A stretch of DNA of 64,000 bases from Candidatus Gastranaerophilales bacterium (GTDB lineage Bacteria > Cyanobacteriota > Vampirovibrionia > Gastranaerophilales > Gastranaerophilaceae). The DNA lies in contig CALUVG010000008.1 in the NCBI GenBank assembly GCA_944324165.1, positions 1-64,000 on the forward strand, read 5' to 3'. Below, piece by piece: positions 8,184 through 15,071 of this stretch; within the stretch, counting starts at the first letter, position 1, and each line of letters starts with the position of its first letter. The notes beneath the pieces are model-generated. The model was given only the letters and a program-made list of their open reading frames with translations. It was not told the origin of the DNA and searched no databases. Both the position numbers and the translations under genes were made by a program.

Positions 8184-9926
8184 TTACACATTTATTTTAA
8201 ACTCTTTCCAATCCTTAACCGGTTGTTCTGAGAATAAAATACCGTCTTGCAAGGCGTCAAAGTGTTGTTTCCCGCAATGTATTTTTAATCTTTCAGGACT
8301 TCTCAAATCAAACAGGCTTGTTGTACCTTTTGTTTCAAGTACAAAATAAAGTTTTTGTTCGCCGTCTTTTTCTAAGAACACCGCCCAATCAGGGTTATAA
8401 CTTCCTATAGGGGTTTCAATTTTAAACCTTGGCGGGATTTTGAAGAACATTTTTACATCCGGATCCTCATCAAGAGATTTTGCAAACCTGCTTTCAACTC
8501 CGCTGTCATAAATCAGGTAATCGTAAACACTGTGTTCTACCTGAACAGCATTTCGGTCAAGGTTTGCAAGAAGTTCGGCACTGTCAAAAATTTCCTGAAC
8601 ATAATATTCTTCGCCTGCAAGTTTAACATATTTTATGCCGTCAATAGCCAGACTGTGGCGGTTGCGCGAGATTATTTCGAGTGCTTTTTCATAAAATCCT
8701 TGAGGGTTGTTTATAAAATCTTTTATTCTGCCGCTTTCCTGCAATATACGGATTATGTCGCTCCGTTTTAAAAGTGTTTCGGCTGAAATTAATCTGACAA
8801 TATCCGGCAGAACTTCATAAGAGCCTGCAATATCCAAACTTCTTCTGTGCATTTCTGTTGAGGATACTCCGGCATTTTCAAGTTCTATTTCAGCTGTTGA
8901 TGAAACAAGTTTTGCTTTTGGAATAACCGGCATTTCAGACAGCTCTTTCACGCAGTTTTTAATTAAAGTTTCAGTGTCTATATTTACTCTGTATGTTGTT
9001 TTTTGCTTAATTTTATCCCACAGTTCTCTAAATTCAGGGGATAAAATTGCCTGTTTTTTCAGTTTAACCGTAACTTCTTTATTTGCATCACGAATAACAG
9101 GGCGGTTGTCGGCTTTTTCTAATGCCTGAATAATTGCACGCTGTGCGGCTTTTGAATAACGTTCACTCAAATCCAATTTATTATCTTTAGATATTTTTTC
9201 ATCCAAATTCCCGAAATCTTTAAGCAAACTGCCTAGCCTTATTTTTTCAAGGTTTGTCCGTTCTTCAATTTCAATTACTGGCAAACTTAGCAGTTTCCTG
9301 CACTTTTCATCCGGCAAAATACTTTCATCTATAAAATGAATTAGCCCGTAAATGTCCCGAATATCTTTTGTAATGGGTGTCGGAGTTAAAAGTAACTTGT
9401 ATGCCTCTCGTACTGCATTTTTTAATATGACCGTTGTGTCTTTTGTGTAATTTGCAAGTACATCCGCCTCATCAAAAATCGCCAGGTCCCAATCAAGTTC
9501 TTTTATTTTATCTGCATGCCTGATAGCACAATCGTATGTTGTCAAAACAATTCCGTCTTCATCAGGTATATTTTTTGTATTATTCCAAAAAACATAAGGA
9601 ATGGTAAAATCAGTATCAAGTTTCCTTTTCCACTGTGTTACAAGATTTGGCGGAAGAACAACCAAAATGTTTTCCTTTCCCTCATACCATTTTTGTCCTG
9701 CAACAAGCAATGCCTCATAAGTTTTACCAAGAGACCCCTCGTCGCAGAGAATACAGCCTTTTAAAAAGTCTGATCGCAATGCAAATCTTGCCGCCGCTAT
9801 CTGATATGGCAAAATCTTTGCAGTTGATGAGGCATAAACAGGCAACAAATTTTTGTCTTTTGACATATCTTCAAGACGCTTCGTCTCTATTAATGCAGAA
9901 TACCTTGTTGAAAATTTACTGCCCAT
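8184..9926 (-). CDS. Chimera of SNF2 ATPase N-lobe and type III restriction enzyme C-terminus
   Basis: Residues 36-205 form the first RecA lobe of an SNF2 helicase: motif I DEGSLGKT, motif Ia VVLPPNLVTQW, motif II FDEAD, and motif III LLTPTPITKDIRDIYGL. From about residue 235 the sequence instead matches the C-terminal part of type III restriction subunits (Res): LSPEFRELWDKIKQKTTYRV, then a PD-(D/E)xK nuclease signature NPDWAVF...YFVLETKG. The second RecA lobe (motifs IV-VI) is absent, so normal helicase action is doubtful. No methyltransferase (mod) gene is near. No ribosome site precedes the ATG at 9926; ATG at 9866 is an alternative. It may be a deletion fusion or a novel nuclease. Confidence 0.7.
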   Translation of the reverse strand: MGSKFSTRYSALIETKRLEDMSKDKNLLPVYASSTAKILPYQIAAARFALRSDFLKGCILCDEGSLGKTYEALLVAGQKWYEGKENILVVLPPNLVTQWKRKLDTDFTIPYVFWNNTKNIPDEDGIVLTTYDCAIRHADKIKELDWDLAIFDEADVLANYTKDTTVILKNAVREAYKLLLTPTPITKDIRDIYGLIHFIDESILPDEKCRKLLSLPVIEIEERTNLEKIRLGSLLKDFGNLDEKISKDNKLDLSERYSKAAQRAIIQALEKADNRPVIRDANKEVTVKLKKQAILSPEFRELWDKIKQKTTYRVNIDTETLIKNCVKELSEMPVIPKAKLVSSTAEIELENAGVSSTEMHRRSLDIAGSYEVLPDIVRLISAETLLKRSDIIRILQESGRIKDFINNPQGFYEKALEIISRNRHSLAIDGIKYVKLAGEEYYVQEIFDSAELLANLDRNAVQVEHSVYDYLIYDSGVESRFAKSLDEDPDVKMFFKIPPRFKIETPIGSYNPDWAVFLEKDGEQKLYFVLETKGTTSLFDLRSPERLKIHCGKQHFDALQDGILFSEQPVKDWKEFKINV

Positions 9927-9970
9927 ACTTAGAATATAGCATAAACAGCTTAAAGTTTATATTATTTATT

Positions 9971-10031
9971 GCAAAATAAAAGATGGCTCAACCACTCTGT
10001 ATATTTAAAAATTGCGCTTGCGCGATTGTCT
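9971..10031. repeat. Degenerate third copy of terminator arm plus tRNA 3'-end fragment
   Basis: GCAAAATAAAAGA at 9971-9983 repeats 10159-10171, and TGCGCTTGCGCGATT at 10013-10027 repeats, with one base missing, the tRNA-Lys 3' end found at 10195 and 10419. It looks like an older, decayed copy of the same unit. The gap 9927-10159 holds no gene that I can support. Confidence 0.45.
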
Positions 10032-10159
10032 TGACCTGTTCGCATTAAACGTGACTACGGTTGAGTGTTGCAAGAACTCCGTTCTTTACACACTCAAGCC
10101 TTCGCACTCTGCTCGCAGGTCGTTCGAATTCAATAGGTGTTCTCATCTTAGCTAAACAG

Positions 10160-10196
10160 CAAAATAAAAGAGGACACAATGTCCTCTTTTATTTTG
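10160..10196 (-). terminator. Hairpin after a tRNA 3'-end fragment
   Basis: CAAAATAAAAGAGGACA at 10160-10176 pairs with 10180-10196, a 17-base-pair stem with a 3-base loop. On the minus strand it directly follows the tRNA-Lys 3'-end duplicate and ends in a T-rich arm, so it fits a tRNA terminator. Confidence 0.6.
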
Positions 10197-10212
10197 CGCT
10201 TGGCGCGATTCG
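10195..10212 (-). repeat. Exact 18-base duplicate of the tRNA-Lys 3' end
   Basis: Bases 10195-10212 are identical to 10419-10436, the discriminator, acceptor 3' strand and start of the T arm of tRNA-Lys. Integrases of tRNA-targeting elements leave such copies as attL/attR. It is a candidate attachment site. Confidence 0.5.
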
Positions 10213-10323
10213 TCTTGGATTTGCTCCACGCTCGCAGAAACTCACCTTTAAGCCTTGCGGCTTAGCCGGTTCGTTCTGCTCGCTATCCGGATTCACTTCG
10301 TTGCATCCGTCCGCAAATCCGCC
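10211..10323. repeat. Dispersed palindrome-ended repeat, copy C
   Basis: GC-rich sequence starting CGTCTTGGATTTGC and ending GTCCGCAAATCC. It shares AGCCGG, CGCTATCCGGA and both ends with copies at 32063-32221 (inverted) and 33739-33950. GGATTTGC and GCAAATCC are inverted terminal motifs. Open frames in it read the repeat and are not supported as genes. Confidence 0.6.
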
Positions 10324-10380
10324 GAACGCTTTGACAAGGCTTACGCCTTGTGCGCGTTCTGCAAATCTTGTCAAAACAGA

Positions 10381-10418
10381 TAAAACAGAGGATAGGTCTA
10401 AGCCTATCCTCTGTTTTA
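10381..10418 (-). terminator. tRNA-Lys terminator hairpin
   Basis: TAAAACAGAGGATAGG at 10381-10396 pairs perfectly with 10403-10418 (16 pairs, 6-base loop). It begins at the base after the tRNA 3' end on the minus strand and ends in a short U-rich arm. Confidence 0.65.
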
Positions 10419-10491
10419 TGCGCTTGGCGCGATTCGAACGCGCGACCTATCCCTTAAAAGGGGAGTGCTCTACCTGCTGAGCTACAAGCGC
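10419..10491 (-). tRNA. tRNA-Lys (anticodon TTT)
   Basis: A 73-base cloverleaf on the minus strand. The acceptor GCGCTTG pairs with CAAGCGC, with discriminator A. The D arm is GCTC/GAGC, the anticodon loop CTTTTAA gives TTT, and the T arm is GCGCG-TTCGAAT-CGCGC. The first anticodon-stem pair (27-43) is a C/U mismatch. CCA is not encoded. Its 3' end points to the accessory region at 1-10400, the usual polarity for element integration. Confidence 0.9.
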
Positions 10492-10583
10492 TTATTTGCT
10501 ATTCATTTCGTCAGTAATTTTAATATAGCAAGAACATTTTTTAATGTCAATAACTTTTTCTAAAAATTTATTTTTAAAAAATA

Positions 10584-10607
10584 ACCCTTTCGGGTAGTTT
10601 TTTTTAT
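10584..10607. terminator. Small hairpin with T-run in the space before the synthase gene
   Basis: ACCC-TTTC-GGGT at 10584-10595 is followed by AG and a run of nine T on the plus strand, and by a T-run on the other strand too. No gene feeding it is evident. The whole space 10492-10778 otherwise shows only AT-rich sequence upstream of the next gene. Confidence 0.35.
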
Positions 10608-10778
10608 TGACATGAACAATACTTCGTGATAATTTTTTCTTGGTCTCTGAAATAAATCTCGGGTGAAGATTTGTAACAACTTTGTATGTCTGCATTTTGT
10701 TATAGCAAAAAATAAAATTCACGGATTTTATTTCATATTGACTAGTAAGTATTTATAGTAAAGTAAAAAGGTGTTTGT

Positions 10779-13688
10779 ATGAGTATGGAAGTTCAATCAA
10801 AAACAAATTTATTATCATCCTTTAGCCAAACAAAAATTAACTATCAGCAGCCGCAGTTTAGGCCTGCTCAGCCGCCGGTAACAAACCAGGTTAAGGATGA
10901 ATCGCAACACATACCTGTTATGCAGGAACAACCTAAAAAAGATGAATTTGTCAATACTGCAAATTTAAATGAAAATGCAAACAAGACTCAATCTTTAAAA
11001 AATTTTGCCATGAAATACGGTGGGGTTGTTACTGGTACTGTAGCACTGGCAACTTCTGCCATAGGTTTGCCTATTGCTTATAAAAAAGGTAAAGCTGCAA
11101 ATGGGAAATTGCTTGGAGAGTTGCAGGATGCTGTAGGTACGCTAACACGAAAAATTAAAGATTTAAATGTTGAAGAGCAAATTAAAGAAGCTTTAAAACA
11201 GGCTGCAAAAGAGTCGCCTACAACTGACAGACTACCTTTATCTAAACAATCTATACTTACTACTGCACTTTTAGGTATTGGATCCGGCGTTGGTATTGCT
11301 GAATTCTTGAAAGATAATAAAGACAAAATTAAAGAGCAGGGATTTAGTGATGATGATATTAAAAAAGCTACTGATACTGCTACATCTATAATTGAAAAAC
11401 CTAAAGAAGCGTTGAATAAGGCAAATGAAGTTCATGGCATGGCTCAAGAAGCAAAAAATATTGCAAATGCTTATGACAGCAGAATAACTGTAGCCGTTGA
11501 AAATTCTCGTGATGCTGTCGATGCTGCAGGAGCAAGAGATAAACAGATTATGAATCTCTTCCTGGAACCTTTCTATGATTTAAGACTTTTATCTGTAAGA
11601 GATTGGAACAAAAAAATTGACGCAAATAAATCAGAAGTAGCTATGAAAACTATACATGAAGCTGCAGCTAAAAGACTTGACAGAAGTGCTGCTGATACTA
11701 TTAAAGATATTAAAGCTTACAAAGAAAAATATCCGCAATTAACTGCACAGTGGGCTTTAACATCTGAATATCAGCCTATCAAAAAAGGCGGTTTAGGCGT
11801 TGTTCCTGTGGATTTACAGGATAACTTTACTAAATTAGGTATTGATGCGCCTACATTCATTCCTATGTATTTGAAAAAGAATATGAGTGAATTTAAGGCT
11901 GAATCTGAAATTAATCCGTTGACTGATAAACCGGAAACTCATTATACTTATAGATATGATAAAGAAAAATATGATTTACAGAAACTTGCCGAAGTTAATA
12001 TCCCAACTTATCGTAACGGCAAGCAGTTAATGGAAAAAGTTGAATACTTTAGTGCTGAAAAACCAATTCCGGGATCTGATAAAACTAAAAAATTAATCTT
12101 TGTTAAAAATAATGATTATTTCCGTGATGATATATATGATTCAACCCCATTTGCGGAAGAAACCGAAAAATTCGCGATGTTTACAAAATCTGTCTACACT
12201 CTTGCAAAATATAAGGTTGCTAATGCACTTGGTCAAGATCTTACAGGTGTAGAAAATCTTGTAATTACTGACAGAAAAGCATTTAATGACTTGAAAGCTC
12301 CAAATTCTATGGTGTTGAACGATTGGCATGCAGGTTCAATAGCAGGCTTGTTGAGATACCGTGCTCCTATGGAATATGCTTATAATGAATTATCAGAAAA
12401 AACATTTAATGCATTAAAAGATATGCCTTTATTGATGGTAGGTCATAATTTAGGCGAACAAGGTAATACAAATGGCGGCAGCGGCTCTTTAACCGCAAAA
12501 AATCAGACAACAGAAAATGTTATAAATACTTTGTATGATAATTATGCAATAGCAGTTGCACATAATGGTCACAGCGGTCTTGAAGGTGATGATATGTGTA
12601 ATACAATTCTTATGAAACGTCAGACAGGTGATAAACAATTTAACAACTTGTTCCATGGGGCTGCTTTAGCAGATTGGTTTGAAATCGTATCACCAAATCA
12701 CGCAAATGAATGTATTAATGATGCGATGCAATCACGTATTTTGTGGCCTTTACTTCAGAGAAGAAAAGCTACAGGTACTGTTGGAGGTATTCTCAATGGA
12801 TTGGATAAAAATAAAGTTGCAATGAAGGCTGTATCTACGAATAATTATGTTAAATTCCCTGATAAAAATCAAAAATTGACATTAGAAGTTTATGACAAAA
12901 ATACTCCAATAGATGAAATTATGGAAAAACGTATGGAAAATAAACGCAGAGTTTATCAGGCATTCATTAAACCTCTTATGGACGGCAATTACGCAGGTCA
13001 AGTAGAAGTGGTAAAACCAAATGCCGGAAATTATAATATTTCAGAAGACGATTTTGTAAATGCTCCATTTATTGCATTTGCACATAGATTATCCGGTCAA
13101 AAAGGATTAAGGCATTTCAAAGGAGCAACTATTAGATTATTTGATGAATGGGATAAACTGTTCCCGGGTAAGCCAATGCCTGTTATTTTGGCTGGTGGAC
13201 CACCGGAAAGTGCTGACGAATTAGTCTATCTTGATGAGTTGCGTAATTCCGGAATAGGGGCAAATAAAGAACGTCTGAATAGGACATTTGCACTGAAAGG
13301 TAGCTTGCCAAATCCTGCGATTATGGCTGCAAGTACATTCTTCATGGGACCTTCTGATTATGAGCCTTGCGGTTTAATTCAAGGGGAATGTTTTGCTAAA
13401 GGTACACCGGTCATAGCAACTGATGTCGGAGGTTTCCACGATACTATTGAAGACGGTAAAACAGGTTTCCTTGCTAAGTATCCAAGTGAAGATGAAATTT
13501 ATAACAAGCTGGTTGAAGGACTTCGAATGTACTTCTATGAGCATGATAAATATAAGCAGATGGTAGCAAACGATCTTCAGGTTGACTTTAGCTGGAATCA
13601 GCCTGGCAAAAGAGGCTCTATCTTTGAATATACCGATAAATTGGGATTTGATAGAGATAAATTGCCGGAAGTTGCGCAGGCAGCCTGA
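10779..13688 (+). CDS. Glycogen/starch synthase-like glycosyltransferase with long N-terminal extension
   Basis: The C-terminal 640 residues match family GT5 glycogen synthase, which adds glucose from ADP- or UDP-glucose to alpha-1,4-glucan. Motifs are KKGGLGVVPVDL (the K-x-GGL nucleotide-sugar site) near residue 336, LNDWHAG, VGHNLGEQGN, and the C-terminal GPSDYEPCGLIQGECFAKGTP. At 969 residues it is about twice the usual length. Residues 1-330 are extra: a Pro/Gln-rich start, two short hydrophobic glycine/alanine-rich segments (about 77-100 and 157-176) and charged helices. A similar hydrophobic segment ending in HGKAAKALKE-like sequence occurs in the gene at 63632. GTTTGTATG gives a weak start. 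A hairpin terminator follows. Confidence 0.75.
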   Translation: MSMEVQSKTNLLSSFSQTKINYQQPQFRPAQPPVTNQVKDESQHIPVMQEQPKKDEFVNTANLNENANKTQSLKNFAMKYGGVVTGTVALATSAIGLPIAYKKGKAANGKLLGELQDAVGTLTRKIKDLNVEEQIKEALKQAAKESPTTDRLPLSKQSILTTALLGIGSGVGIAEFLKDNKDKIKEQGFSDDDIKKATDTATSIIEKPKEALNKANEVHGMAQEAKNIANAYDSRITVAVENSRDAVDAAGARDKQIMNLFLEPFYDLRLLSVRDWNKKIDANKSEVAMKTIHEAAAKRLDRSAADTIKDIKAYKEKYPQLTAQWALTSEYQPIKKGGLGVVPVDLQDNFTKLGIDAPTFIPMYLKKNMSEFKAESEINPLTDKPETHYTYRYDKEKYDLQKLAEVNIPTYRNGKQLMEKVEYFSAEKPIPGSDKTKKLIFVKNNDYFRDDIYDSTPFAEETEKFAMFTKSVYTLAKYKVANALGQDLTGVENLVITDRKAFNDLKAPNSMVLNDWHAGSIAGLLRYRAPMEYAYNELSEKTFNALKDMPLLMVGHNLGEQGNTNGGSGSLTAKNQTTENVINTLYDNYAIAVAHNGHSGLEGDDMCNTILMKRQTGDKQFNNLFHGAALADWFEIVSPNHANECINDAMQSRILWPLLQRRKATGTVGGILNGLDKNKVAMKAVSTNNYVKFPDKNQKLTLEVYDKNTPIDEIMEKRMENKRRVYQAFIKPLMDGNYAGQVEVVKPNAGNYNISEDDFVNAPFIAFAHRLSGQKGLRHFKGATIRLFDEWDKLFPGKPMPVILAGGPPESADELVYLDELRNSGIGANKERLNRTFALKGSLPNPAIMAASTFFMGPSDYEPCGLIQGECFAKGTPVIATDVGGFHDTIEDGKTGFLAKYPSEDEIYNKLVEGLRMYFYEHDKYKQMVANDLQVDFSWNQPGKRGSIFEYTDKLGFDRDKLPEVAQAA

Positions 13689-13720
13689 TATTATAAAGTT
13701 AATTTTTATCACATTTGACG

Positions 13721-13750
13721 AAAAAAGGAGTTTTTTAACTCCTTTTTTTT
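13721..13750 (+). terminator. Rho-independent terminator of the synthase gene
   Basis: AAAAAAGGAGTT pairs with AACTCCTTTTTT around a four-T loop, ending in a run of eight T. It works in both directions. TATAAT lies just after it, probably the promoter of the next gene. Confidence 0.8.
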
Positions 13751-13790
13751 GTATAATTATTTTGTCAAATAAATTTTGAAAAGGGTGAAG

Positions 13791-15071
13791 ATGGAAAGAT
13801 TTTTTGGATTACTCGGGATTATATTGATTTTCGGTATTTGTTATTTAATGTCAAATAATAAAAAAGCGATTAATTATAAGACGGTCGGCATGGGATTTTT
13901 ATTACAGGTATTGCTGGCTGTTTTTGTTTTCAAGGTTCCGATAGGTCGAGCATTATTTTTTAATATAGGGTTATTTATCCAAAAAATCCTTGATTTTGCA
14001 AAAGAAGGCGGATATTTTGTTTTTGGTCCGTTAATTGATAATGTTAAATTGGATGCTGTATTTTCGGGCGGGGCAAACGTTTTTGCGCTTCAGTTAATAT
14101 CATCACTTATTTTTATGATGATACTGGTGAATATTCTATATTATTACGGAATAATGCAGCGAATAGTACCGCTTTTTGGAAAAGCTATGAATAAACTTAT
14201 GTCTGTAAGCGGTGCCGAGGCGTTGTCAAATGTTGCAAGTGCATTTGTAGGACAAATTGCCGCACAGATTATGATACGACCTTATCTTGCAAAGCTTACA
14301 CGTTCAGAGTTACTTGCTTCTATGGCAGGAAGTATGGCTTGTATCTCAGGGGCAACTATGCCGATTTATATAGGATTAGGCATACCGGCTCAATATTTGC
14401 TCGCGGCTTCAATTATGGCAGCTCCGGGGGCTCTGGTTATTTCCAAAATAGTATATCCTGAAACTCATACTCCGGAAACAAGTGAAAATATTCATATAAA
14501 TTATAGTAAGCGAAGAAGACCTTATATAAATTTATTTGATGCAATATCTGCAGGGGCATCTGAGGGTATGAAAGTTGCGATAAATGTTGTGGCAATGATT
14601 CTGGCATTAGTTGCACTTGTTGCAATGATTGACTGGGTGCTTGGCAATTTCGGAAATTTAGTAGTTAAATATTTGCATTTCAATATTGTGGGATTTGATT
14701 TAACTCAACTTTCATTGAAAATGATTTTAGGAAAGATATTTGCAGTATTTGCGTATTTTATGGGTGTGCCGATTGAAGAGGCAACAACTGTAGGAAGTCT
14801 TATGGGTACGAAATTAGTGCTTAACGAAATGGTTGCATATGTTGATCTGGCTAATTTACCACAGCAGTTGTCTGCAAAAAGCTATTTGATTGCATGTTTT
14901 GCGCTTTGTAGTTTTGGTAATTTTGGTTCAATTGCAATACAGCTTGGAGGTATTGGAGAATTAGCCCCAAATCAGAGAAAAAATCTCGCAAGATTAGGTT
15001 TGCGAGCACTAATTTGCGGTACTTTAACCTGTTATATGTCTGCTGCTATTGTTGGTATTCTTTTTAACTAG
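13791..15071 (+). CDS. nupC: Concentrative nucleoside transporter, NupC family
   Basis: A 426-residue polytopic inner-membrane protein that would import nucleosides with H+ or Na+. Family features are the N-terminal helices, GGANVFALQ, the conserved SAFVGQ block in LSNVASAFVGQIAAQIMIRPY, GSMACISGATMPIYIGLGIPAQYLLAASIMAAPGAL as the gate domain, and FGNFGSIAIQLGGIGELAPNQR near the end. I prefer ATG 13791 to TTG 13776 because GGGTGAAG precedes it. The gene overlaps by 4 bases the convergent peptidase gene. Substrate (pyrimidine or purine) cannot be told. Confidence 0.85.
   Translation: MERFFGLLGIILIFGICYLMSNNKKAINYKTVGMGFLLQVLLAVFVFKVPIGRALFFNIGLFIQKILDFAKEGGYFVFGPLIDNVKLDAVFSGGANVFALQLISSLIFMMILVNILYYYGIMQRIVPLFGKAMNKLMSVSGAEALSNVASAFVGQIAAQIMIRPYLAKLTRSELLASMAGSMACISGATMPIYIGLGIPAQYLLAASIMAAPGALVISKIVYPETHTPETSENIHINYSKRRRPYINLFDAISAGASEGMKVAINVVAMILALVALVAMIDWVLGNFGNLVVKYLHFNIVGFDLTQLSLKMILGKIFAVFAYFMGVPIEEATTVGSLMGTKLVLNEMVAYVDLANLPQQLSAKSYLIACFALCSFGNFGSIAIQLGGIGELAPNQRKNLARLGLRALICGTLTCYMSAAIVGILFN

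Noticed and set aside
10381-10418. Hairpin at tRNA-Lys as a CRISPR or riboswitch element
   Set aside because: It is a perfect simple stem directly after the tRNA and fits a terminator better.
10061-10480. Long open frame on the plus strand across the repeat region
   Set aside because: It reads through terminator hairpins, the dispersed repeat and the tRNA gene; codon use is that of the repeat.
10492-10722. 76-codon open frame on the minus strand upstream of tRNA-Lys
   Set aside because: It runs through a hairpin-T-run structure (10584-10607) and has no ribosome site or recognisable protein pattern.
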